Positions 8,926 to 21,649 of a DNA stretch of 64,000 nt are shown piece after piece (within the stretch, counting starts at the first letter, position 1; every line of letters starts with the position of its first letter). The DNA lies in NCBI GenBank assembly GCA_037447655.1, contig JBBHKE010000991.1:1-64000 (forward strand). The letters are read 5' to 3'. This DNA comes from Zygnema cylindricum (lineage: Eukaryota > Streptophyta > Zygnematophyceae > Zygnematales > Zygnemataceae). Below the pieces are notes generated by a model. The model saw only the letters and a list, made by a program, of their open reading frames with translations. It was not told the DNA's origin and ran no database searches. The position numbers were made by a program, and so were the translations under genes.

Positions 8926-11900
8926 AGTTTTGTATACAATCCTCACACGTTGTACCCACGTCAAAGACCGTCACATTCCAAAGTAACAATTTCATTTTCG
9001 CACATTGGAACGCTCTAAACCATAGTTCAAAGAATCTCACTATAGTGCCACTTATAACATCGGCATAACCCCGTTCTATCATTCGACCAATTTGACTATT
9101 TTGTGTGCGTAAGAGCCTGGGTGTTTGGAGTAGAGTTTTTTATTTTCGTTTTTCAAAGTATGGTCTCGATTGTAATACATGGCGTAGCAGAATGTAAACA
9201 ATATACAAGATAGTATTATAGATTAGAGTATTAGGGTATATTAATACTACATATAGACAAATACATTGTTGAAACATTTTAATTATCCTAGTTTGTCATT
9301 TTGCGCCCCTTTACCGCTCGATAACCGAGTATTAGCAAAGTTATCCCGATAAGAAATTTAACGATGCACAATGCTTCCAAAGTGCATGATTAAAGGTGGG
9401 AGCCATTATTGCCACATTTTTTTCTTATTTTTTCTTTTTTATTCCGTGTATATGTTTTTCTGTATGTTTTGTACATAATCGTTCGAAAGGTGTAAAATTT
9501 ATTACGGAACACTCAAAATTGGCGATATTTGTATAGTTTAGATAGACGGCTGGAGAAAAACAAAACGTCAAGGTTTGATGAACTTCTCATCAATGTGGAC
9601 TACAACGATGAATTTAAAAGTTACGAATAATTACATCGTGAATTGCTATTAATGTTAATTTCGCTACAAAAATGCCTTTACATTTTGATGCTTAAACGTA
9701 AAATTAACATGTTATTCCATATATACTAGTTATAATTTTATTACTACAGTTTACAACAATCGAAAAGGCGTTTAAATCGTGTATGGTAAGAAATGAGTAC
9801 TAGTTCGTACAAAAACTGGTTGTTATCTCGTACCTAAGTAGAAAAAAAGTCTAAGATAATGTGACAACACGGAAAGTGATTGGCCTTCACACAAAATATG
9901 GCACTCAATTTTGAATCATATGAGAAAACACAAGGGATATTGTTCGAACGTATTACCACATGTTGAAAAGTCAGTAATGTAAATGCAAATTTTAACGACT
10001 ACACTATATGTTTAGATAATTTAGTGTATCTATGAAAAATATTGTTAATGTTTTGTTGGATTTAATTCATTTAACCCTAACTAACATGAGTGACCCTATT
10101 TGTTTCCCTACAATACTAATTCTTTTCGCGCTAATAGCGATTCCTGCTGGAGTTTAGTCCGAACTAGTTTGAAACAATATGGGTTTTGCGTACTACAACG
10201 AACAAAACTTACTACACTAGTTCATACACATTTGCGATCCTTATAGAACCTTCACACAACCTATTGTTGACTGAATCCTTCGACGTTTTTGGTGTATAGT
10301 TATGAAGTTACTCATTGCTTCCGTTTGTACATTTACCCAAACAAAACCTATTTTGCGTTGGTGGAAAGCTTGGAATCTCGAAAGGAACCTTTAGACTCTT
10401 GAAGGCAACCTTTGAGAAAGTTAGGTTTGTTTGATGTATGTATGTTGTCGAGATGGTTTCCCATTTTTAGTGTGGGGATGTTAAGATTCAACGTGCGAAT
10501 CCGTGTATCAACCTTGTTCCATTCGTTTTTCAACATAGTTTGGTATCATTGGAATTTTGTCATCTTCTGAGACGTTTGTTTGTTTCCTTCTTTTAGGGGT
10601 GTAAGTCTTTGTAGTGGTTTAGTGGAGAACGTTTGTTTGGTCGGTAAACATTGTACAGTAGTGGCAGTGAGGAGTCCTTGCTTTTCTTTGTTTTTTTTTT
10701 TGCCCTGCTTGTAGCTTTTAAGTTTTGGCCATGTCAGCCGTTTTGTACTCTTTAACTCAAATGGTTTACTATCACAATTTTTAATTCAATCCGCCTTTTT
10801 TGTCATGAAGTCAAATTGTTAGTGTGAGTGAGCAAGGATTTGTAGGTAAAGAAAAGCTTTGGCTTAATATATTGATATTATACCGACATATATGTACATG
10901 GAAAGTACGTTTTGATTGCTTTTTCTTATGTGTTCTAATTTGTGTAGTATGGGTGATTTGTTTTGATTTCAATCCTATCATAATGTCTTTTATCCTCTTG
11001 AGTCGAACGGAATTGCATAGAGGAAAAAACGGACCTTAGAAGCGATGGTAGGCAGCTTCATCCACAATACCCGACATAACGTCTTCTTATTGGGAGTCCT
11101 AAGCGAAATACGTTGGTAACCAAAAATTGACATCAATTTTAGGTGACAAAACTCGGATCAAGTGTGGAGTGAAATAGAGTCGTTACTTTGTCACCTATGC
11201 TTTGGGGCCTGTAAGGCAACCATGTATTCCGAATGGACGTAGAAGACATGGATGTTTACTGGGAAAAGTTAGAGAAGAATTTGTTTATAGCAAAATACTA
11301 AATGTTATTTGCACCATATGGTGCGACGTTACTTAATTGTAAGGATTTGAAATCTACAATAAAAAATAGGGGAAAAAGATTTAGATTTGGTTTTTGTTTA
11401 GAAACATGTACCAAAAGAGTTTACCGAAGAGGTGGAATCAAATTAAGAAGAAGACAATTTGATAGAGGCTAAGGGAAAAACAATCTCATCCAGTTTTGTG
11501 GTTAAACCGGATTTCGATGTCTGTAATGGGCATCAAAATATGGTGGGCGACATTTCACAATGTAGAATTACTTGCTACTTTATCATAGTTTACGAATACC
11601 AAATTTAAAAAGTATGGTAAAAATCGCGAGCGAGTCACACATGTCAAGGTTAGAAGACAAGAACAAGCATGAACCAAAGGATTGTCGTGGACGCCAAGTG
11701 TCTAGATCATTTGGTTTATGTCACATTTTTAATGGTTAAGTATGTACCGGTTTCGTTATTTTTACTTACTTAAGGTACCTCTAGGTCTCTAGAGAAGCGC
11801 ATGAACATGAAATTTACTTACATGCTCAAAATTGTTATTTTTTTAAAAACGCCTTAATTTTTTAGAAATAGGTAAGATTGTAATTTTATGATATTTTAAA

Positions 11901-14878
11901 GCCAACATGGTTTGCTTTCCATTCAACACTTGTTTTTGCGAAATTGATGTCTATATATCATCAACGTTTTTTTATTGTTGTAATTGTTGAAATCAGAAAC
12001 CATTTTTCTTTTGTTACACATAAAAAGAAATGATCTTGTCATTTTTCAACATGCCTTGACGTGTCAAAGGGGAACAATCACGATTCTTTAAATGAAAGCA
12101 TCGAATATTCATAGAACGTTGTACAATTTTTACACTGAAATGTGGAGGGATTTATTTTTCTGCATAATAAACACAAATAACTTGAGTTTCCAACTATTAT
12201 CTGACACACCCCGCGTTGACATCAATCAACGTCCCATATAACCACATCACTGAGATGTGTATAAATAAAAATATGCACCCAGAAATAAGTAGCAAAACAC
12301 ATCCTAAATGTGTTATATGTAATATAACACATTTAATCATCCAACGGACCTAAATCGAAGTCAACTCATATGAAGGTGAAAAACTAAATGACAAGAAATA
12401 CAAAAAGCATTACCTCTAGAAATCGCCTAATTCCAAATGTGTGACCGATGAGATACGTTGTGTTTACGTTTTGACAAGTTAATAAACCCGCAGTCTCCTT
12501 GTTAACAACTGTGACGTATAAGATGTTGCCTTAACTTCATTATATCTTGACCCGAAGATGTTTATGGTGTGATATTTGAATCGCAATACATGAATCAATT
12601 GACAAAAAATGAAGTTTAAACCATATTCGAAAGGTCGAGTTACACGTGTTCGGTATTACAAACAACAGTTTATGAACTTCTTTAATAATCTTTTGAGAAA
12701 ATTTAAAAAAACCTTTCGTGGTGCATTGGATTGGCTTATTATCATTGAAAAATTTCACTGACGTTGATCTCCAAACTCTTGACGTTGTGACTCGGAACAT
12801 TAGAGAACATGCGATTTCTTACAAACCGATAAGGCTGTTACTTTTGTAGCAATTACAAGCCCTGTTCTATTATCTAGTTTGAGATGGTATATTTACATTT
12901 TTGGGAAATCTTAAACGGCGATGTATCGCGATTTTCTCTCCTTTTTTTTTGGGTCGATATATCATTTTTATTTTTCAAAAATGGTTGTTTTATTTTCATT
13001 TTATTCAAATTTTCCTCGTATTTTTTTCTGTTAAAAATATGGTAACTTTCTATAGAAAAAAAATAAAAAAAGGAAAAAGAGTAAAAATTTTAATAAAAAA
13101 ATGTTATTAAAACCTCTGACTTATACATTAAATGAAAGAGTTTTTTCACTCATATTTGAACCAATCCTACGAGACGGTTAGGCAATGCAAAAGAATCCCA
13201 TATTCATTACGACGTTAGTCTTATCTTTGATACATAACATTTCATAATAAAATATTTTCACGTTTTGAATTGCCACTACATATTTCATGAGGATGAAAAG
13301 TTGTTCAACACATTGTAAAAATCGTAGGAAACTCAACTGGGTCAGAACAAATATGTTTGTATAAATAAAAAATACAGAAAATACAACCAAAATACCATCC
13401 ACAAATGAATAGTTTAATAAGTAAACCATTCATGTCTACAAGCCAACGGGTGCCAACAAATTTGGAAAAAAAAAAAATTAGATAAAAATATATGCATGTT
13501 TAAACACCTCAAATATTCATAGAGTTTTTCTATGAAAGATCAACATACAGACATGCGTAAACACATGCGCAACAAACTAGCGAGTGTCCAACAAGAGTGC
13601 ACAAAACAAAAAATGAGTAGAAATCAAAATAAAACATAAAATGTTAAAACAAAAATAGAGCATAAAACCCTAAAACCCTTAAGAAAACCTTTGAAAAAAA
13701 TGAATCACACACAACGTTAAACATTAGACAGTAACATGCAACAAAAAAGAATAAATAACGCAAAAAAACAACAAATAGCGTATTTCTTGCACACAGTCTA
13801 TGATTAATCACAAAAAACAAAAATTTAATCGTAAAAATAACTCAATAATAAAAAATGCAAACCATCATCGCAATCAAGAGCATTCAAAATCACACAAATG
13901 TGTAAAATTCTATAAGCAAATGACAAAAAATAACCTCAAAAACACGCACGTTATCAAACGTGTGTGACAAAACAAACGGTCCAAAGAATTTAAAATAGTA
14001 ATCATTAGTCGACAACACGGGTTGTGTAAGGGTTGTGTTATTTACATTGAGGCACCTACTACTTGTTCAAAAACAACAACTTTTTGAGCAATTTGGGTAG
14101 GGCAATTGCCCTAGTAAAAAAGAACATTCAAATTTGAAACCAACTTAACTAGGTCTGTGTTAAATAGATTTCGCACATATCTGATTATAAAATTCTTTGC
14201 ATAAATGGCAAAATAGAAAAGGTGCCATTTTGATGTTACTTTCCTCTTAAACAATTCAAACTTTCAAATATTTAAACCATGTTTAAACATATTTCAAACT
14301 ATGAGACTTTTAAACAGCTTAAACGACTTGCCATCTTTTCGTATTTTCGCTACTTTTGGTTTGCTTATCATTTTTGTTTCTTCCCCCCACATGTAGGTTT
14401 TCAGTTTTTGCAATGCTACATTCTTTTGTTCCCAAGGACTCAAATGGTTTACCATCGTGCTTTTTAATAAAGTCCGCCCATATATTTTTACAAAATAATG
14501 CAAAAATTCATATTTGCGTCGGATCAACAAGGCCGAACTTTGTTAGTTTATATAATTAAAAGAATTTTGTTGTCTACCATCATGTAACCTTGTAATTCAT
14601 GCAATCTTCTTTCCGCTGTTTATTAACTTATCGCTAAAAAAAAGCATAAAATTATTCTTGCGTTTTCTTTTTGTTTTACAATATTTCACTTATTTGAAAT
14701 TTAGAATTTTATCATCATGGTTACAAAACGTTATTGAAAAGACATACTATGAATTAAGACTTGACGCAAATGTATAAAAAATATTAACTTTCACGCGTGC
14801 GAGCTTTTTCCAAGCGTGAAGATTATGTTTGTACAACGATAGGAGGCCGAAACATTACTTTTGGATCAGAACATTTAA
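8926..14878. other. AT-rich intergenic DNA without a recognisable gene
   Basis: Six kilobases of AT-rich sequence with only short, composition-driven frames, none with a domain I can name. Weak signals: a possible left end of the MITE family at 9634 (CATCGTGAATTGCTATTAATG) with a possible right end near 10140 (CGCTAATAGCGATTC); a shared block between 10735-10800 and 14440-14480 (CTCAAATGGTTTAC, then AATCCGCC or AAGTCCGCCC), suggesting an old dispersed repeat; poly-A/poly-T rich stretches at 12900-13100 and 13440-13900. Confidence 0.5.
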
Positions 14879-15847
14879 GGGTATGACCCCATGTATTTAT
14901 AACTTAGAAAACTTACTTTGTATTCCAGCGCAGATTCTCCGTATACGGTTTTCAAGTTTCCCGATGTGTAACAACGAAATTGTTACTTAAGGGTGTGGCA
15001 TTTGTATATGCCGACAATGCCCGTGACGGTTGTCAACGTCCACAATGTCTTGATGCACCATATTTTTTTGAAATATTTGGAATGTCCTAAGACACATCGT
15101 ATTTCTTGAAATTTTTTGGTATGTCGCATGTCTTTGCGTGATATCAACGTACAGACTTCAAGTCATGCTTGAAAAATACGCTTATGTGTCCGCCTCTCTC
15201 GTCTAGTCACCATGAAATGGACAAAAAGTTATTGAGGTCCTTGCAAAATAGAAAAACATTTTTTATTTTCGCTCGTTTGTTGGATTCTTCCCAGCGTGAC
15301 TTGGTTTTTCGCTCATAATATTTTCTCCCTCTCCCTACCGGTGAACTTTGAGCCACTTTGTGAGAGAACGCGAAATGGTGAAGTTTGTAGGGGTGAATGA
15401 GGCACAAGGTGAGAGAGGCACTGAGTGAGTGCAAGCTGTAGTGGTGCCTTCATAGATTTAAATCTTTCTTTGAAATGGCATAGCAACCCCAAAAAAAAAA
15501 TGTATAAGATGCAAGCGGACAAAAAGAACAATCATGTACTTTTTTTAGTCGTCAAAAACTTTTGAAAACTTGTCACACGTGAGAATAAGTTTTTCTATTT
15601 GTGAAGCGGTGTTACTTTATTCAAAACACATCGCTGATGTGTTTTAAGATAAGTTTGAAGATGACGTGACTGTGGTTTTAAAAAACACAAGACGACAACT
15701 TGTCCTACATCTTAAGTTCGAAGATGACGCAAATTGTACTTTACATTTTTGCAATTGCTTAGTACGGTTGTAACTTTAGCAGTATGGCGCTAAGTTTTTG
15801 TGGAAAACGACAAAAAACCCCTTATTTTGTCACATGGGGCTGTACCC
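14879..15847 (-). mobile_element. PIF/Harbinger-like non-autonomous element, copy 2 (inverted)
   Basis: Plus-strand ends are GGGTATGACCCCATGT (14879-14894) and ACATGGGGCTGTACCC (15832-15847), flanked by TAA on both sides (14876-14878, 15848-15850). The interior is the reverse complement of copy 1: the phrase GCCCGTGACGGTTGTC near 15020 and CACATCGCTGATGTG near 15628 match inverted blocks there. The element is 969 bp and carries unshared sequence in the middle. No transposase domain is visible. Confidence 0.75.
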
Positions 15848-16430
15848 TAACTTTTATCGAAATTTGCTACCTCGTTTTTCGGGGAACATTGATGAAAATT
15901 GAAAAGCCCTACTACTTTGTAGTAAATCGGGATCTAGTCGAATTGTACGTTTATGAGATTCTCCTATACCTTCAACACGTGCAACATACGTTTGCATTTC
16001 CGCCTCGCGTTCACGCTTGTGGTCGGGTCGCAAGCCTTTGGGAGAGTTCAATTCAAATAGGCAAAAACCAAGACGGCCAAATATTAAGATTGATCGGACG
16101 ATAGAACAATGTGTACTACTACATGCTACATGAACTCAAAATCACGTTGTGCGTACTTCATATACACTACAAATAGTTTTGGCTAGCAGACTTTATCGGC
16201 CAAAATTTAGTAACCATTGTTAATAGGTCCTCCGGAAATTCATCATACATTTTATTTTTATTTTTTTTGAGAAGCGTAGACAGTTTCTCCAACCTGAACG
16301 ACCAGCGCATAGAACAACTCAAAAATCGAAAACGGTAGTAAATAGTGTGATAGATGGTAGTGACACATTGACACGCGTATTCAAATACGTAAGCAGTACG
16401 AAGTACAAACCATACCTAGTTAAGTCATTA
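15848..16430. other. Spacer between repeats, nothing recognised
   Basis: The reading frames across this interval, including 15784-16104, have no recognisable domain and overlap the end of the preceding transposon. No RNA gene or repeat terminus was found. Confidence 0.45.
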
Positions 16431-16738
16431 CACTGTGAATCGCTATTAGCGTTCATAATGCTAATTCGGCGCCCCCAAATTTTGACCCAAATTTTTAAGT
16501 ATAGTTAATAATTCTAAAAAGTTTTAACGTTATTTAAGGTACCACAACTATTAGGGTTAATAACTGTAATATAGTGCCGTTTTAATTAGTGTGTGTACGG
16601 ACTGTTCAGTTCTATACCATTTTGTACTTTAATAAATAAAAAAGTACAATAAAAAGTTTAATACAGTCGTGCGCGCATGTAAATGTGCACTCAAAAAACG
16701 TGTGACCAAAAAAGTGTGACATTACACGATTCACGCTG
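16431..16738. mobile_element. MITE of the CACCGCGAATCG family, longer subtype
   Basis: Begins CACTGTGAATCGCTATTAG and ends CACGATTCACGCTG, flanked by TA on both sides (16429-16430, 16739-16740). At 308 bp it has an interior different from the 217-bp hairpin subtype: it shares the TTTTAATTAGTGTGTG / GTACGGAC block with the copies at 19866 and 24262. Confidence 0.75.
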
Positions 16739-16753
16739 TAGCGTTAACATTTA

Positions 16754-17771
16754 GGGTGCGATTCCATGTGCCAAAGTAAGGGTTTTTCTCTGTCGTTTTC
16801 TAGTAAAACTTAGAGCCGTACCGCGTAAGTTTCAACCGTACAAAAAAATAGAAAAAATAAAAAGTACATTTTGCGTCATCGTCAAATTTAAGATGTACTA
16901 CATGTTGTCGTTTTGTGTTTTTCGACCCACGGCCAGGTTAAAAAACGTCATCTTCAAACTTTTCTTTAAAACACAAAGTCGATGGGTTTTAAAACAAAGT
17001 ATTTTTGAAAAACAAATAGGAACACGAATTCGCATGTGTAAAATTTTTTACAAAAATTTCAAAAGAATCCAAGCGACGGTGAAAGGCACACTATTTGTTA
17101 TGTTTTGTCCGTTTGCATCCGTCAAAGCACACAATTTGTTTTGTTTTGTCGCGTTTCGTTCACTAAGGATTTTTTCATTCCAGGGGTCTTAAAATTACGA
17201 TGCCATTTCACGAAATCGTGAGAAATCTCTAAGGGCGCCCCAACAAGTCGCACACGCCGGCTCTCTCACGCAGCCTCACATTCTCTCTTTTAAACTTTAT
17301 CACTCTTTCAAAATTCACTATTCCTCGTCCTTTTACGAGGCGGCTCTACGCTGACCGGTGGGAAGCTGGAGAAAACAGTGAGAGTGTCGTTTTTCTACCA
17401 CTACCAAAGATTTTCAAGCACGATTGAAAGCGCGTGGAATTTGCCAAAGAGGCAATCGTACAGGAAAGGTAGCGGAAACGACACTTCTTCAGACATGGAC
17501 ATCCTCCGTTGCAAAGTGTTGAAAGGCTAAACATCTACAGATGTCAGGCAATGTTATGTGACGTTCAAAGCAATTTTTCACAATTTGGTGCGTCATCACT
17601 GATTGTACACTGTCGACAACCGTCACGAGCATTGTCGACGTATACAATCGTCATGCCTTTAAGTGACAACTTCGTTTGGTATACATAGGGACACCTGAAA
17701 TCCGGGTCCGCCAGATCTGCTCTAAAAAACAAAGTTATTTCGCTAAGTTACAAGTACATGGAGACGCACCT
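16754..17771 (+). mobile_element. PIF/Harbinger-like non-autonomous element, copy 3
   Basis: The left end GGGTGCGATTCCATGT and the right end ACATGGAGACGCACCT are inverted repeats differing at a few positions. The flanks are TTA (16751-16753 and 17772-17774). The interior aligns to copies 1 and 2, including AAACTTAGAGCCGTACCGC-type text near 16806 and the CGACAACCGTCACGAGCATT block near 17612. It is 1018 bp with no recognisable coding region. It lies next to the MITE at 16431 and opposite in orientation to copy 2. Confidence 0.75.
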
Positions 17772-17869
17772 TTAGCCGCGTTGAAAATTGCTGACACGTG
17801 CGGATGTCAAAATCACGCGACGACGTACGATTTCGAGCATTTTAAACGTGTAAAGATCTTAATTGCCGA

Positions 17870-18020
17870 CAATTATTACAGAGAAAATCCCAAATTAGAG
17901 TTATTGATAAAACAAAGAGTTTTTTTTTTTTATATAAAAATTGAAAATCCCAAATTAGCGTTAATAATGCTAATTGTTTTTCAACCCTAATTATTTCATA
18001 ACGCTAATAGCGATTTACGG
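17870..18020. mobile_element. MITE remnant (right end only)
   Basis: The sequence GAAAATCCCAAATTAG occurs twice (near 17883 and 17943) and is followed by a right terminus CGCTAATAGCGATTTACGG typical of the TA-flanked MITE family. A left terminus was not found. Confidence 0.45.
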
Positions 18021-18289
18021 TTTACTGTACTGTAGGACGTAGTGAATAAGTTATACACGACAAACAATATATGTACATTTTGTTCAAACAATGCAAAAGC
18101 AAAAATAAGATTGTAAAATCGTACTTTTGTGTTATAAATCATACGATTGACCAACGGCCTCAAGCGAGGACATAGCGTTTTCCACTCTAAATCTGTGTGT
18201 AGAACGCACTAAAAGTTCCATACGAAATCCTTTCAGTATTTCGCATTTGTACATTAATCATTCGCTTGATTTTCGGTTAGCGCCCCTCT

Positions 18290-19640
18290 CTTTAGTTTTG
18301 CACATCCTTCATTTCATCCAATAGGGAGTTAGGGACATTCATCTGTTCCGTGTCCCGTGACGTGACGTTATTGACGTGTCCCATGGGCCATGGCGATCGC
18401 GTCCGCCACCAAGAATTTGATGGCCACGATTTTTCTCAGTGGAAGCATGCCTCTCGTTCTTACTTTGGAAAAGGACAAATCTTTACCTTTCTATCTCAGC
18501 AGTCAGCACCACTTTGGCTCCCTGCCCACCTCCTCCCTCTCCTTCCACCCAGGGTGACGTCACCGATCAGGCGGCCGTAACAGCTAATGAGATTGCTGGA
18601 GGAGTGGATAGTGCTTCCGCGTCAAGATGCCTACACGCACCTCTTTGTCGCTCTCTCCCTTCAACACTCTTGTCGTATCCACACCGTCCAGACGGCCGCC
18701 CTAGCTTGGGCTCAACTTCGTGCAGTGTAAGGAAAACCAATGGGTCCAACCGGCGCCTCACTAGAAAGCATTTTGCAGACCCCCCCCTGGACCTTTCCCA
18801 GCCTGTGCAAGCCTACGCTTCCCACTCTCAAATACTTGCCCGAAAATGCCAGGATGCAGGCCTTCCTTTCCAGGATACTCAGATTTCCCACAAGGGAATT
18901 GACCATCGTCCGGAGTCTTACGCTAATTTCACATCAATTTTTGACAATCGAGATTCTCCCTGTCCCCTCACGTTTATTATTGCAAAATTACTCCATGAAA
19001 AAACTCCGCAAAAGGAAAAAGTATGAACACTGTGCAAAAGGAATTGCCCGTTTTGCCTCCAAACCTCCTAACTTTGCTACGAAAATGCATTATAATTGTG
19101 GCAAGGAAGACACACACACCACTTTGCAATACAAAAAGCTGGGTGAGAGCCACGAAAACGTGCACCACGTGTCCGTCTGAGCCACCATCCTTTCTTTTAC
19201 CTCCTCTTCTTTGTGCATATCCCCCCGATTTTCCTTACAGTCCTCCCTTCACTCCTCCCTCGCCGTTTCCCCATGCTGCCACGGCCCTCTCCGCGTGGCA
19301 TGGCAGGGGGGCGGGAACTGTAACGCAGACGCCGCCGTAAATAATTCCCCTGTGTAGCGCCTGTGCGTGACAGGGGAACAATTTTGTGTACCCTGCCAGC
19401 TGGCGTGGCCGTACTTGCCGGTCGACTATCACAGCTCGCACCACTTTTTTTGCGGCCTCCACTAGGTACGCCCTGTGCCCCGTGAATCGCGGGTATTGTA
19501 CCCGACTTCGTGTACGCGAGCAGAATAAGATGCGCGTCTGTGCGCGCATCCTGAACAAGTTATCACTGACACGTGCGGGAATGCTTATTTTTCTCAACCC
19601 TCTGCTTCTAATGGCAAAGCGCTTCGCACCATTGTAGTAC
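18290..19640. other. GC-richer unique block, possible old gene or promoter DNA
   Basis: This is the least repetitive and most GC-rich part of the left half. It contains several overlapping open frames on both strands (195 and 146 codons on plus, 135 on minus), none with a domain, signal peptide or motif I recognise. ACGT-core elements (TGACGT, GACGTGTCC) cluster at 18355-18385. The overlapping frames reflect low stop-codon density in GC-rich DNA, so no CDS is called. It may be promoter or exon debris of a host gene. Confidence 0.35.
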
Positions 19641-19644
19641 ACTA

Positions 19645-19863
19645 CACCGCCAATCGTTATTAGCGTGTAAGTTTTTTTAGCGTATACGAATAATTAGCGT
19701 GGTTTACGCTAATTGGGAATTTGGAAATTTTTGAAGAAATCGTCTATTCTAATTAGGAATTAGGGTTTTTTTAAATAGTGTGGATAACTCTATTTGAGAA
19801 TAAAAAAATAAAAAAAAAGCGGGACGGAATTAGCGTACACAACGCTAATAACGATTGGCGGTG
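19645..19863. mobile_element. MITE of the CACCGCGAATCG family
   Basis: Starts CACCGCCAATCGTTATTAG and ends CTAATAACGATTGGCGGTG, flanked by TA (19643-19644, 19864-19865). It is 219 bp with near-perfect termini, so it is probably young. Its right TA is shared with the next element, which begins at 19866 in the opposite sense. Confidence 0.8.
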
Positions 19864-19865
19864 TA

Positions 19866-20110
19866 CACCGCCAATCGCTATTAGCGTTGTGTACACTAAT
19901 TCCGTCCCTTTTTTTAAATTTTATTCTCCATTAGCGTAGTTCATTCTATTTTTTTCTTTATTCTATTTAGAGTTATTTATCTAGTACCGTACAAAACGAA
20001 AGTACATCATTATTTAATTAGTGTGGTGTACGGACAGTGTCAGACCGTACAAAATCGTACATTTTCATGTGAAATGGTACAATTCGTTATGTTTAATAGC
20101 CGCGGACGCA
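19866..20110. mobile_element. MITE family, left end of a second abutting copy
   Basis: Begins CACCGCCAATCGCTATTAG directly after the shared TA. It continues with the block GTACCGTACAAAA and TAGTGTGGTGTACGGACAG also found at 16570 and 24420. A matching right terminus could not be found before the hAT-like insertion at 20506, so the end given is only where similarity fades. Confidence 0.6.
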
Positions 20111-20505
20111 TGAGAAATGTGCGGTCGTAAAAGGGGTTCAATCCGGGTCATAAAATATTACGTTCGCATATATTTGACCAACAACCGCATGGTCGACAGT
20201 GTGAACGTCAATCATATTCGCCTGTGGAAAGTCATATTTTTCAGTAAATGAACGTCACTAAATGCAATGTCGCGCCGGCGTATAACTCTAACTTTGATAT
20301 ATACGGTTTCAACTCCAAGTAGGTTCTTTGTAAGCAGGTATAGTTATTAGTAATGCTATTTTATCGTTATGGTTCAATTAGCGTAAACATTTATGGTATA
20401 AAGGTGAAACTTGTTCCATTTAGTATAAATGTCCATTGTAATATGGTGTCGATCACAAAATAAAGTAAACGTTTATATTAATACAAGGTTGATGTGCCAA
20501 AAAAC

Positions 20506-21399
20506 TAGTGTTGTGTATCAGTAAAAAACTTATCGCGATAACACCGATACCGATAGTTATCGGTTATCGAACGGTCAAAGATTCCGATATATCGGTCTGG
20601 GACCAACAAATTCCATATCGGCGATAACTTAAAAAATATATAGTATGCATACAATAGTACTTTATAACATACAGTATTATTTTATTGATTTTATATAGCG
20701 TGGCATGCCACGCATAAAAATCTGTTCCGTTAGTGCTTAACTGCAATTTATTACGGATAGCGCAGCATATAAACGTTGGTCGGTTAATTGAACAAAACTT
20801 TTACGGCGACGTACGTAATTTTACTAAAAAACTGGGTGAACATGGAACTGGAAAAAGACGACGGACATAAAAGTACAACGGACGCAAAATAACATTCTGC
20901 GCGCCGCCGGAATCGAACGGACGACTTGGAATGAGAAAACACGAGCGGACGGGCCAGCGTGAGCGCCGGCATCCCGGAATGGCTCTTTTGGCAGCTTATG
21001 CCAAAAAAGTCGACAGATTGACACGTGGCATGTCCCAGTGGATCTCAGGAATAAAAGGACAAAGCCATGGCGTCGGATGTGAAAGGTACATCGCTTTTAC
21101 TGGATCTGTATCAAAACCGTACAGATCTCATGGCGGCTACTGTACTTTCTGTGCTTGTACACGTCCGGGGAATAAGACGTACAGTTGAGTGTACATGCCG
21201 TACAATTATCTGTACGGTCCGTACAGTTATCGCCGATAGTTATCGTTATCGACATTATCGCCGATAAGTACCCGATATTATCGGCTACTTATTGGCGATA
21301 AGACCGATGTCGATATATCGTACCAATATATCGATTATCGGATACCTGAAAAAAGGCCCATATCGGTTATCGGCAAATCCTTACCGATACACAACACTA
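20506..21399. mobile_element. hAT-like non-autonomous element, 894-bp copy
   Basis: Termini are TAGTGTTGTGTATCAG (left) and CCGATACACAACACTA (right), inverted repeats. They are flanked by a perfect 8-bp direct repeat CAAAAAAC (20498-20505 and 21400-21407). An 8-bp duplication with a T/CAG-type terminus is the hAT hallmark. Both subterminal regions are dense in TATCG/CGATA palindromes, plausibly transposase-binding repeats. The centre carries a foreign-looking GC-rich segment (about 20890-21040) that resembles the LTR of copia element C. No transposase frame is present. Confidence 0.85.
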
Positions 21400-21649
21400 C
21401 AAAAAACCCTTAATTAAAGTTACTCTTTGAATTTAATAGAATAACATAACAAAATTTGGCGTTGGTGATATTTGGGGAGAGGAAGCGCCAAATGCGGGCA
21501 GTCCATAAAAAAAAGGATCCGTTCTTGGCGAATCACAACCAACCGTTTTTTGGTGGGATTTGACGCTTACGGCGTCATTTTGACAAAATTTCAATCCGTT
21601 CACGAGGAAGCATGCAAAAACTCCGCCACCTGCTCCACTTTTTATCCAT

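Noticed and set aside
13655-13690. Telomere-like CCCTAAA repeats
   Set aside because: Only two or three scattered CCCTAAAA units, not an array.
18439-19180. 195- and 146-codon plus-strand frames as a host gene
   Set aside because: They overlap each other and minus-strand frames, show no recognisable domain, and fit low stop density in GC-rich DNA.
19235-19642. 135-codon minus-strand frame
   Set aside because: No motif or signal peptide, and it overlaps an equally open plus-strand frame (19386-19637).
20890-20970. A tRNA gene on the minus strand (GTTCGATTCCGG B-box)
   Set aside because: No acceptor stem or A-box at the right distance; kept only as a B-box-like motif.
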